From NCBI GenBank assembly GCA_027858145.1, contig JAQIDF010000097.1, positions 1 through 35,005 on the forward strand: a DNA stretch of 35,005 nt, in the 5' to 3' direction. The first letter of the stretch is position 1; every line of letters begins with the position of its first letter. Made by a program: the position numbers and the translations under genes. This DNA comes from Prolixibacteraceae bacterium. Lineage in GTDB: Bacteria; Bacteroidota; Bacteroidia; Bacteroidales; Prolixibacteraceae. This document shows, in pieces, positions 26,739-33,642 of this stretch. The notes below the pieces were generated by a model. The model was not told where the DNA came from. It made no database searches and was given only the letters and a program-made list of their open reading frames with translations.

Positions 26739-27974
26739 ATGTCAAAAGAATTACTCAATTTTAACAACGAGCCCGGAACAGCGGCTCACATCAAAGTTAT
26801 TGGTGTGGGCGGCGGTGGTGGTAATGCCGTAAACTACATGTGTCATCGGGGTATTACTGATGTAGGGTTCATGTTATGCAATACCGATTCACAAGCGCTC
26901 GATAACAGCCCCGTTGAAACATGTGTCAGGCTTGGCAATACCCTCACCGAAGGTCGTGGGGCCGGTAATATGCCTGAGCTTGGCCGTGAAGCTGCCGGTG
27001 AAAGCATTGATGAAATTCGTGCTTTGCTCGAAGGTACTACCGATATGGTTTTTATTACCGCCTGTATGGGTGGCGGGACAGGGACCGGTGCTGCACCTGT
27101 GATTGCCGAAGTTTGCAAAGAATTGGGTATCCTCACCATTGCCGTAGTTACGGTTCCGGCTAAATCTGAAGGTCGTAAGCGGTATAATCAAGCCATCGAG
27201 GGGGTAAATCAGATAAAGGAGCATGTTGACAGTCTTTTGGTTATCAACAACGATAAAATACGTGAAATTTATGGCAACCTGCCGGCTTCACAGGCTTTCT
27301 CAAAGGCCGATGAAATACTCGCAACGGCTGTTAAAGGTATTGCCGAGATTATTACTTTGCACGGCAGTATCAATATCGACTTTGCCGATGTGAGCACAGT
27401 GCTTACCGGAAGTCGTGTGTTTATTATGGGCACCGGATTTGCAGAGGGTGAAGGCCGTGCATATAAGGCTGTGGAAGAGGCGCTTGAATCGCCATTGCTC
27501 GATAGTAACGATATTTACGGAACCGATGAGATATTGCTCAATATAACTTCAGGCACCGACGAAATTACTATTGGCGAAATTGGTGATGTTATTGAATACT
27601 TACAGGAAAAAGCCGGTGACGATGCCAACATTATTTGGGGAAATGGTTTTGACGATTCCCTGGGCTCAAAAATTAGTGTGACCATTGTGGCTACAGGGTT
27701 CAAAACTAATCCTTCTGAAATATTACAGGAACAGGAAAAAGAACCCGAACAAAAAGTTGAACTCGAAATGCCTGAAGACAAAATTTTCATCAACGAGGAA
27801 GAAGAAGATGCCCCGGTAGCAAGTCGTGATGAAACGAAAGAAACTGGTAAGAAGAATAATGAAAAGAATAATCCTGTGCGAAAAAAATCCCGCAAAGATT
27901 CAAAGAAAGACGGATGGCTCAAACGACAATTTGAACTCTTTTTTGAAGAAAAAAGCGCCGATTTTGATGCTTGA
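26739..27974 (+). CDS. FtsZ paralog 1 (divergent, FtsA-like C-terminal tail)
   Basis: A 411-residue tubulin-like GTPase. The core is complete: T1 [13 protein letters not shown], tubulin signature GGGTGTG (111-117), and the T7 catalytic loop NIDFAD (N212, D214, D217), so GTP hydrolysis at filament interfaces looks possible. Differences from ordinary FtsZ: the T4 loop reads ACMGGG (Cys109 for Gly), and the usual PF..EG after the sixth strand reads PAKSEG. After a charged linker (about 325-390), the protein ends in [21 protein letters not shown] and has no IPAYxRR-type C-terminal peptide. It lies between ftsA and a second ftsZ and is likely co-transcribed with both. It probably co-assembles with or modulates FtsZ2; that role is inferred. 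Confidence 0.93.
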   Translation: MSKELLNFNNEPGTAAHIKVIGVGGGGGNAVNYMCHRGITDVGFMLCNTDSQALDNSPVETCVRLGNTLTEGRGAGNMPELGREAAGESIDEIRALLEGTTDMVFITACMGGGTGTGAAPVIAEVCKELGILTIAVVTVPAKSEGRKRYNQAIEGVNQIKEHVDSLLVINNDKIREIYGNLPASQAFSKADEILATAVKGIAEIITLHGSINIDFADVSTVLTGSRVFIMGTGFAEGEGRAYKAVEEALESPLLDSNDIYGTDEILLNITSGTDEITIGEIGDVIEYLQEKAGDDANIIWGNGFDDSLGSKISVTIVATGFKTNPSEILQEQEKEPEQKVELEMPEDKIFINEEEEDAPVASRDETKETGKKNNEKNNPVRKKSRKDSKKDGWLKRQFELFFEEKSADFDA

Positions 27975-28038
27975 TTTTATGACCTCAAAGTGAATAGCTT
28001 AAACAAATGACAACACAACGATTTAAAAGAAATCAAAC

Positions 28039-29442
28039 ATGGAAAACAACGATATTTTAACCAATTTTCAACTGCCGGTAAACGAAGGTGGTATTATAAA
28101 AGTGATTGGTGTTGGTGGTGGCGGCGGTAACGCCGTTAACCATATGAGCCGTCGGGGTATTACCGATGTCGATTTTATGATTTGCAATACCGACTCGCAA
28201 GCACTGGCAAATAGTACGGTGCAAACAAAGGTTCAGCTTGGTTCTTCGCTTACCGAAGGTCGTGGAGCCGGAAACAAACCCGAGATAGGGCGTTGTGCAG
28301 CTCAGGAGAATATCGAAGATGTAAAAGCTGCCATTGGTGAGCGTACTAAAATGGTGTTCATCACTGCCGGAATGGGTGGTGGAACGGGTACCGGTGCCGG
28401 TCCTGTAATTGCCGAAGCTTGCAACGAACTTGGGTTGCTTACAGTGGGTATTGTTACCATTCCTTTCCGTAACGAAGGAAAACGCCGCATACAACAAGCC
28501 ATTGAAGGAATACAGGAAATGGAAAGGCATGTTGATTCGTTGCTGGTGATTAACAACGAACGCATTCGTGAAATGTATGGCGACTTTAAACTTTCGGAGG
28601 CTTTCTCGCGTGCCGATGATGTACTGGCTACAGCTGCTAAAGGTATAGCTGAAATTATTACTGTTCATGGTTATATTAATGTTGACTTTGCCGATGTTGA
28701 AACAGTAATGCGACAGAGTGGGGTGGCACTTATGGGCTCGGCTGTTGGTAAAGGCGAAAACCGTGCACTGGCAGCGGTTGAAGAAGCGTTGAATTCTCCT
28801 TTACTAAACAACAATAATATTGAAGGCGCTCAAAATATACTCTTAAATGTAACCTCCGGAGAGGAAGAAATTACGATGGATGAAATCGGGCAGATTACCG
28901 ACTATATTCAGGCACGTGCCGGTTACGACGCCGACCTGATTTGGGGTAATGGCATTGACGAATCGTTTGAAGGCGAAGTGTGTGTTACAGTTGTAGCGAC
29001 CGGGTTTAGCACATCTTCAATTCCTGAAGTGCTGGCCAATAAAAAGGTTGAAAAAACATATCATACCCTCGAAGATGAAAAGAAAGCCCAGTCGCGTGAA
29101 AACCTGAAAAAAGAGAAACCTGTTCAGGAAACATTTCAGTTCGACACACCAAAGCCGTCCGATGAGTTTGACAGTTTGTATAAAGGAGCCGGGAAAGCAC
29201 GTGATGAAGGAGTTGATGACCAGCCGGCACGCAAGGTGGAGTTTAATGTCGATTTTGCCGGTACAGAAGAGGAAGAGATTGAAAACCTTGAAAATATACC
29301 AGCCTATAAGCGACGGCAGATTAAAATGAAATCGAAACAAAAGAAAGAGCGCGAAGTTTCACGTTTCAGGCTTGAAAACGATGAGAATGATGAAATATTT
29401 TTAAATGAAAACAATAGTTATTTACACGATAATGTTGATTAA
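28039..29442 (+). CDS. ftsZ: Cell division protein FtsZ (canonical copy, paralog 2)
   Basis: FtsZ polymerises into the cytokinetic ring. The 467-residue protein has a canonical GTPase core: [28 protein letters not shown] (tubulin signature), IPFRNEGKRR and the T7 loop NVDFAD. A variable linker follows from about 330 to 410, then a conserved-looking C-terminal peptide ENIPAYKRRQIKM (419-430), the expected FtsA-binding site, and a further basic then acidic tail. It begins 64 bp after ftsZ1 and shares most core residues with it, so the pair arose by duplication. Having both the normal T4 loop and the C-terminal peptide, this copy is the likely main FtsZ. Confidence 0.95.
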   Translation: MENNDILTNFQLPVNEGGIIKVIGVGGGGGNAVNHMSRRGITDVDFMICNTDSQALANSTVQTKVQLGSSLTEGRGAGNKPEIGRCAAQENIEDVKAAIGERTKMVFITAGMGGGTGTGAGPVIAEACNELGLLTVGIVTIPFRNEGKRRIQQAIEGIQEMERHVDSLLVINNERIREMYGDFKLSEAFSRADDVLATAAKGIAEIITVHGYINVDFADVETVMRQSGVALMGSAVGKGENRALAAVEEALNSPLLNNNNIEGAQNILLNVTSGEEEITMDEIGQITDYIQARAGYDADLIWGNGIDESFEGEVCVTVVATGFSTSSIPEVLANKKVEKTYHTLEDEKKAQSRENLKKEKPVQETFQFDTPKPSDEFDSLYKGAGKARDEGVDDQPARKVEFNVDFAGTEEEEIENLENIPAYKRRQIKMKSKQKKEREVSRFRLENDENDEIFLNENNSYLHDNVD

Positions 29443-29476
29443 AAAGCCCCCTAAATCCCCCAACGGGGGACTTTTG
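29441..29476 (+). repeat. C-rich palindromic repeat after ftsZ2
   Basis: AAAAGCCCCC pairs with GGGGGACTTTT (one bulged base) around the loop TAAATCCCCCAAC; a shorter alternative stem CCCCC-AAC-GGGGG is also possible. It starts at the ftsZ2 stop codon. Similar CCCCTAAATCCCCC repeats are, from memory, common between genes in Bacteroidota. It may attenuate transcription into yqeY. Confidence 0.6.
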
Positions 29477-29532
29477 GAGCGTTGTTTTCAGTGTTATACC
29501 CTTTTTACATAAAAACGAATAAAATTAATATT

Positions 29533-29982
29533 ATGAAGATTTTTGACGATGTAAACAATGGCATAAAAGAGGCTATGAAAGCCAAAGACAAAGTGAGGCT
29601 TGAAGCCTTGCGCAGTATAAAAAAGGTAATGCTTGAGGCCAAATCGGCAGCCGGTGCTTCGCATGAAATGAGCGACACCGATGCCATAAAAATCATTTCC
29701 AAACTGGCGAAACAAGGCAGTGATTCGGCCGATATTTATAAACAACAGAACCGGGAAGACCTCGCTCAGGAAGAACTCGATCAGGTCGCAGTTTTTGATG
29801 AGTTTCTGCCCGAAATGATGTCGGACGAAGATATCGTAACAGCAGTTAAAGCAATAATTGAAAAAACCGGTGCATCCGGCATGAAAGATATGGGAAAAGT
29901 GATGGGTGTTGCCACCAAAGAATTGGCCGGAAAGGCCGATGGCAAAGCCATCTCCGAAAAAGTTCGTTCACTGTTGCAATAA
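29533..29982 (+). CDS. YqeY/GatB-domain protein
   Basis: The ORF track starts at a TTG inside the upstream repeat region; the ATG at 29533 (MKIFDDVNNGIKEAMKAKD) matches the family start and gives 149 residues, the usual YqeY length. The sequence is a helical YqeY-type domain related to the tail domain of GatB (RLEALRSIKKVMLEAKS ... QVAVFDEFLPEMMS ... GMKDMGKVMG). That tail domain binds tRNA in the amidotransferase, but the role of the stand-alone protein is not established. It commonly follows ftsZ in Bacteroidota and ends the dcw transcription unit here. Confidence 0.9.
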   Translation: MKIFDDVNNGIKEAMKAKDKVRLEALRSIKKVMLEAKSAAGASHEMSDTDAIKIISKLAKQGSDSADIYKQQNREDLAQEELDQVAVFDEFLPEMMSDEDIVTAVKAIIEKTGASGMKDMGKVMGVATKELAGKADGKAISEKVRSLLQ

Positions 29983-30007
29983 ACAAAAGTTTTAAACTTT
30001 TGGGTAG

Positions 30008-30036
30008 GCGCCACCGGGTTTTCCGGCGGCGCTTTT
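30008..30036 (+). terminator. Terminator at the end of the dcw cluster
   Basis: GCGCCACCGG and CCGGCGGCGC form a 10-bp stem with one A-C mismatch and a GTTTT loop, followed by TTTT, 25 bp after the yqeY stop. The 170 bases that follow to the zinc-ribbon gene hold no gene; they contain short inverted repeats (CCCG-GAGAG-CGGG at 30117-30129; TGCTTAG/CTAAGCA at 30097-30103 and 30197-30203) and mark the border between core and accessory DNA. Confidence 0.82.
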
Positions 30037-30206
30037 GCGTTATAAATCTAATTGCTGTTTAGTGCAAATAACGTCCGGTTCAAAATATTTCTTACCTGCT
30101 TAGCCTGACTTTACTTCCCGGAGAGCGGGCGGAGCTTATTTTTGACTAGTCCGCGATAGCTATCCTTTAGATTTTCCTAAAATATTGCAAAGCCCGACTA
30201 AGCATT

Positions 30207-30584
30207 CTATTCCATGTAGTTTTGCCATTCAACCAAAATGTATTTCGTTTTGCCATTTTCTGTTCTTTTAAGAAAGCCGTATTCGTAGCAAAATAGATAC
30301 ACATCGTTTTTCTTGTTTTTCCAGTAGTGGGTGAAAAACCCTGGATTGAAACCTTCCCTCTGTATTTTTTCAGCTCTGACCGTTGATTTGCCGGCCTTGT
30401 TAAAATCACGAAGTATTCGACGGTTCAATTTGAGTTGTTTGTCGATCTTTTTGAACAGCGAACTTTCCTTTTCTTTGTTGCGCAGGTAGTGATAATTGCT
30501 TTTACAATAGTCGCTACAGAATTTTTTATCTATTCGACCTTCGATGTTCTCTTTGCAGTTAAGGCATTGTTTGGTTTCGTTCAT
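30207..30584 (-). CDS. Zinc-ribbon protein of unknown function
   Basis: A 125-residue basic protein with an N-terminal treble-clef/zinc-ribbon: CLNCKENIEGR then FCSDYCKSNYH, giving a C-x2-C and C-x3-C pair. The middle is lysine-rich and helical, and the C-terminal half (FFTHYWKNKKNDVYLFCYEYGFLK) looks like a small beta domain that could be a winged-helix-like fold. DNA or RNA binding is a reasonable guess. It is transcribed away from the recombinase gene with only an 86-bp gap containing a perfect palindrome, so the two may be co-regulated. I cannot name the function. Confidence 0.75.
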   Translation of the reverse strand: MNETKQCLNCKENIEGRIDKKFCSDYCKSNYHYLRNKEKESSLFKKIDKQLKLNRRILRDFNKAGKSTVRAEKIQREGFNPGFFTHYWKNKKNDVYLFCYEYGFLKRTENGKTKYILVEWQNYME

Positions 30585-30618
30585 AGTCGTAGATTTAAAC
30601 GTATAAATCTACGACTAT
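30583..30618. promoter_or_regulatory. Perfect 15-bp palindrome in the divergent promoter region
   Basis: ATAGTCGTAGATTTA (30583-30597) and TAAATCTACGACTAT (30604-30618) are exact reverse complements with a 6-nt AACGTA centre. One arm runs into the start codon of the zinc-ribbon gene. The other overlaps TATTTTTG (30616-30623), an exact TAnnTTTG -7 box for the recombinase gene. It could be an operator shared by both genes, a start-codon-masking hairpin, or a recombinase binding site. Confidence 0.8.
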
Positions 30619-30623
30619 TTTTG
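30616..30623 (+). promoter_or_regulatory. Candidate -7 box of the recombinase gene
   Basis: TATTTTTG matches the Bacteroidota -7 consensus and would give a leader of about 40 nt to the ATG at 30671. The -33 position falls in the palindrome and lacks a clear TTG, which might mean activator dependence or a weak promoter. Confidence 0.45.
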
Positions 30624-30670
30624 CGTTTGGCAACAATCTTATAGTAATTGGCATAAAAAACTCATTTATT

Positions 30671-31798
30671 ATGAAATCTTCCAGGCACATTAACTTAAAG
30701 CATTTGCTTATTGATAGTCAAAAATTTATTGGTTTGCAGTTTTATCAGGATCAGGCTCTTGAGGCAATGACAAAACAGTTGCCCAATGCTCAATGGAGTG
30801 AGGATTACCGAATGTATTATATCGCGAACAATCCATCAAATGTCAATTTAATCTTTAAAACGTTTAGAGGAACGGCATGGATTAACGGGAAATATTTTTT
30901 CACAAACAAAGCCATTCATAAAGGTGTAGAAGAGCCTAATCTTGAGAGTCTTAAGAAAAGAAAAGCGACTCCGGATGTGCGTTACTGCCCGGATTCATAT
31001 ATTCAGAAATTAGAAACTTGCCGTTACGCAGAAAACACAGCAAGAACCTACGTTTGCTGCTTTGAGAGATTTATTAACTATTACAAAGAATACGAATTGT
31101 TAAATATTGATGAGAAGATGATCAGGGATTATTTGTATTCCCTATTATCTCTCGGAATTTCTGACTCTTACCTGAACCAATCAATTAATGCCATTAAGTT
31201 TTACTACGAACTGGTAGAGGGTATGCCCAACCGTTTTTATTCGGTAGACCGGCCTCGAAAAAAGCAAAAGCTACCCAACGTATTGTCAAAGGAAGAGATA
31301 AAAAGTATGATTTACAATACACCAAACATTAAACACAAATGCATTGTGAGTATTTTGTATTCGTCGGGGCTGCGCAGAAGTGAAGTGATTAATCTGAACC
31401 TGCAGGATATTGACAGTAAGCGAATGGTTGTTTTTGTTAAAGGAGCAAAAGGAAACAAAGACAGATTAACGATTTTAAGTGAAAACGTTCTAAAAGATTT
31501 GCGACTTTATTATATGAAAAACAAACCCAGGGAGTTTTTGTTTGAGGGGCCCAAAAACAGACAGTACAGTGTTTCCAGTGTAGCTAACATTGTTGAGAAG
31601 GCAGGCAGGCAAGCAAGAATAAAAAAGAAAATTACTCCACACATGCTACGTCACAGCTTTGCCACCCATTTGCTTGAGGCGGGTGTCGACCTTCGCTATA
31701 TACAAAGTTTACTGGGTCACAGCAGTTCAAAAACCACAGAAATATATACTCATGTAGCCACTAATATAATAAAAACAATAAAAAGCCCGCTCGACTAA
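30671..31798 (+). CDS. Xer/integron-integrase-like tyrosine recombinase
   Basis: A 375-residue site-specific recombinase. Residues 1-100 form an extra N-terminal domain (QLPNAQWSEDYRMYYI) seen, from memory, in a Bacteroidota group of integrases. Residues 105-190 are the SAM-like core-binding domain (CRYAENTARTYVCCFERFINYY). The catalytic domain has R235 (SSGLRRSEV), a Lys in the beta-hairpin (GAKGNKDR), H324 and R327 (TPHMLRHSFATHLLEAG), H350 (LLGHSS) and the nucleophile Y359 (EIYTHV); it ends KSPLD as many integron-type integrases do. The segment FLFEGPKNRQYSVSSVANIVEKAG has Xer length, so the extra helix typical of IntI is not present. It lies directly upstream of two cassette-like modules in the same orientation. 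Confidence 0.9.
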   Translation: MKSSRHINLKHLLIDSQKFIGLQFYQDQALEAMTKQLPNAQWSEDYRMYYIANNPSNVNLIFKTFRGTAWINGKYFFTNKAIHKGVEEPNLESLKKRKATPDVRYCPDSYIQKLETCRYAENTARTYVCCFERFINYYKEYELLNIDEKMIRDYLYSLLSLGISDSYLNQSINAIKFYYELVEGMPNRFYSVDRPRKKQKLPNVLSKEEIKSMIYNTPNIKHKCIVSILYSSGLRRSEVINLNLQDIDSKRMVVFVKGAKGNKDRLTILSENVLKDLRLYYMKNKPREFLFEGPKNRQYSVSSVANIVEKAGRQARIKKKITPHMLRHSFATHLLEAGVDLRYIQSLLGHSSSKTTEIYTHVATNIIKTIKSPLD

Positions 31799-31841
31799 CA
31801 ATAATTATTTATAAATTAGTCCCGACATAAAAGGAATAAAC

Positions 31842-31870
31842 ACAATTGTTTTTACCCAAATGTTACCCAC
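31842..31870 (+). other. Candidate attI-like insertion site
   Basis: Just after the recombinase gene, TTACCCA occurs at 31852-31858 and again at 31863-31869, 11 bp apart, preceded by the palindrome ACAATTGT (31842-31849). The second copy is part of GTTACCCACA, whose exact reverse complement closes the next module at 33487-33496. The inferred crossover is between G31862 and T31863. Assignment as attI is by position only. Confidence 0.5.
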
Positions 31871-33614
31871 AATAAAAATTTTGATACTGCAAGAATGATT
31901 AGACTTTTAAAAAAAAGGAGAAATAAAGATTCACAAAACACTTTCGGCGATCTAAAAAATGACTCGTTCGATTTTGAGCAGATTAAAAAATATTTTGGTA
32001 AAAAAGATCATTCAAATTCGTTTCAATTATTAAGTGATAAAACTTGTAATGACCTAGATTTTGAGGAATTATTCATGTTCGTTGACAGAACAGAATCCAG
32101 GATTGGACAACAATTTTTATATGGCAAATTAAGGTCTATTCCTTATAGAAAAGAAGACAATTCTAAAAATGAATGGTTAATTCAAAAATTAAGTGAGGAT
32201 CTGGATTTTAGACTTTTCGTTCGAAAACAATTAAAAAAACTAAATAATCAAGATGCTTATTATATAACTTCAATCTTCCAAGAGGATCATGTAAAACCAC
32301 CAAAATGGTTTTTTGTTACAAGACTTCTGTCTTTTGCAAACATACTTTCATTACTCCTGTTATTTGTGACTGTTGATATGGTTTTCGTTATTGGAATTGT
32401 ATTTATAATCAATTTGATAATTCATTATTGGAACAAAAGAAACCTCTATCAATATTTAAATTCAATACCTCAGCTACTCAGGCTTAATAAAATTGCGAAA
32501 GAGTTGTTTAATAACAATCGGCTAAAAGACATTAATCCCGATCTTCTCAAATCTATCAGTATTCTGGAAAAAGTCAAACGAAGAATGTCGTTTTTCAATA
32601 TCGAAGCTAAATTCCAAGGAGACTTTGAGGCTGTATTTTGGGGAATAATGGAACTTTTTAAAATTCTATTTTTAATAGAACCAATCATATTATTTGGTGT
32701 ATTAAAGCAACTTGACTCAAAAAGAAAACAAATTGAAACGATCTTTCAATTTGTTGGTTATATCGATTCGTCACTTTCAATTGCTTCACTAAGAAAAGGT
32801 ACAGGTAGCTTTTGCTTACCGACAATTATTGAAACTAAAAAAACAATAAATGCACTCGAAGTTTATCATCCTTTAATCCCTGAGTGTATAAAAAACAGTA
32901 TTGAAGTCAAGAAAAAATCAATTCTTCTTACTGGTTCAAATATGTCTGGCAAAACTTCATTTATTCGAACAATAGCGATCAATGCAATAACTGGACAAAC
33001 ATTAAACACTTGTTTTGCAGATCAATTCTCAATGCCCAGAATGAGCATCTCTTCTGCTATAAGGATTAGTGATGATTTATTGAATGACAAAAGTTATTAT
33101 TTTGAAGAAGTACTCACAATCAAGGAGATGATTGACAAAAGCAATAATGAAATACCAAACTTATTCTTACTTGACGAGATTTTTAAAGGTACTAATACAA
33201 TTGAGCGAATTTCTGCTGGTAAGGCAGTCTTGTCTGCATTGACTAAAAATGAAAATATTGTATTTGTATCCACTCACGATATAGAATTAGCCGATTTGCT
33301 AAAGGATGAATTTGACTTGTTTCATTTCAGTGAGAAAGTAGACCATAAAACCGTTGATTTTGATTATAAATTAAAAGAGGGTAAATTAAAAAACAGAAAC
33401 GCTATCAGGATCCTTCAGATTAACGACTATCCTGAAAAGATTATAAACGAAGCTATTGAAATATCAAAAAAATTAGATGAAATTACTGTGGGTAACATTT
33501 TGCAAATTCCATAAGGGGTTCAGTGGTATGCCAGCAGCGGTTTTCCGCTCATTCTCTCGTCATTACCATGACAGAGAATCACACGCAAACCCTTACGTAA
33601 CTTGCAATTTACCG
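31863..33614 (+). mobile_element. Integron-like cassette 1 (MutS-like ATPase gene plus attC-like site)
   Basis: Bounded by G^TTACCCACA at the start and the G^TT of the following module at the end. It contains one gene on the same strand, only 32 nt after the boundary, with its recombination hairpin overlapping the gene's 3' end. One-gene content, short leader and complementary ends are integron cassette hallmarks. The DNA is clearly richer in A/T than the dcw genes. Confidence 0.62.
31895..33514 (+). CDS. Membrane-associated MutS-family ATPase
   Basis: A 539-residue protein whose C-terminal 200 residues are a MutS-type ABC ATPase: Walker A GSNMSGKT (347-354), a following SSAIRISDDL segment, Walker B LFLLDEIFKGTN (423-434) and the STHD switch histidine (H461). 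The N-terminal part resembles the helical lever/clamp of MutS, but there is no mismatch-recognition domain. Two adjacent hydrophobic stretches (about 143-177) and another near 250-270 suggest a membrane protein, a type found in Bacteroidota without a known role. The last eight codons are part of the attC-like site, so the 3' end is constrained by recombination. Function unknown; it is not the housekeeping MutS. Confidence 0.85.
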   Translation: MIRLLKKRRNKDSQNTFGDLKNDSFDFEQIKKYFGKKDHSNSFQLLSDKTCNDLDFEELFMFVDRTESRIGQQFLYGKLRSIPYRKEDNSKNEWLIQKLSEDLDFRLFVRKQLKKLNNQDAYYITSIFQEDHVKPPKWFFVTRLLSFANILSLLLLFVTVDMVFVIGIVFIINLIIHYWNKRNLYQYLNSIPQLLRLNKIAKELFNNNRLKDINPDLLKSISILEKVKRRMSFFNIEAKFQGDFEAVFWGIMELFKILFLIEPIILFGVLKQLDSKRKQIETIFQFVGYIDSSLSIASLRKGTGSFCLPTIIETKKTINALEVYHPLIPECIKNSIEVKKKSILLTGSNMSGKTSFIRTIAINAITGQTLNTCFADQFSMPRMSISSAIRISDDLLNDKSYYFEEVLTIKEMIDKSNNEIPNLFLLDEIFKGTNTIERISAGKAVLSALTKNENIVFVSTHDIELADLLKDEFDLFHFSEKVDHKTVDFDYKLKEGKLKNRNAIRILQINDYPEKIINEAIEISKKLDEITVGNILQIP

Positions 33615-33623
33615 TTATGGGCT
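33487..33623 (+). other. attC-like recombination site 1
   Basis: Arms in order: TGTGGGTAAC (33487-33496, complement of the cassette start at 31862-31871), TTGCAAATT (33500-33508) pairing with AACTTGCAA (33599-33607, one mismatch), AAGGG (33513-33517) pairing with CCCTT (33590-33594), and the boundary GTTATGGGCT (33614-33623). Between them are AGCGG-TTTT-CCGCT (33536-33549) and a 12-bp stem ATTCTCTcGTCAT/ATGACAGAGAAT (33551-33579) with one unpaired C at 33558. This matches the R''-L''-L'-R' plan with an extrahelical base that defines integron attC sites. Confidence 0.65.
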
Positions 33624-33628
33624 ATAAT
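33602..33628 (+). promoter_or_regulatory. Sigma70-style promoter-like sequence across the cassette junction
   Basis: TTGCAA (33602-33607) and a perfect TATAAT (33623-33628) are 15 bp apart, resembling a proteobacterial promoter rather than the local TTG/TAnnTTTG type. The -35 half lies in cassette 1 and the -10 half in cassette 2, so it exists only at this junction. The leader would be very short. Could be chance. Confidence 0.3.
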
Positions 33629-33642
33629 AAAAAAATACACAT

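Noticed and set aside
29482-29532. N-terminal extension of YqeY in the ORF track
   Set aside because: It starts at a TTG just after the C-rich repeat and adds residues not typical of YqeY; ATG 29533 fits the family.
30097-30203. TGCTTAG/CTAAGCA inverted repeat as another attC or an element end
   Set aside because: Only 7 bp, about 93 bp apart, with no GTT/AAC triplet and no matching module; too weak to call.
30207-30644. Plus-strand 69-aa and minus-strand 80-aa ORFs overlapping the zinc-ribbon gene
   Set aside because: Shadow frames of the 125-aa zinc-ribbon ORF, which alone has paired cysteines and a sensible start.
30671-31798. Recombinase as the chromosome dimer-resolving XerC/XerD
   Set aside because: The catalytic core is Xer-like, but the extra 100-residue N-terminal domain, KSPLD ending and neighbouring cassette-like modules do not fit housekeeping XerC/D.
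31895-33514. Housekeeping mismatch repair protein MutS or MutS2
   Set aside because: Too short, has hydrophobic membrane-like stretches, and lacks the mismatch-recognition and Smr domains.
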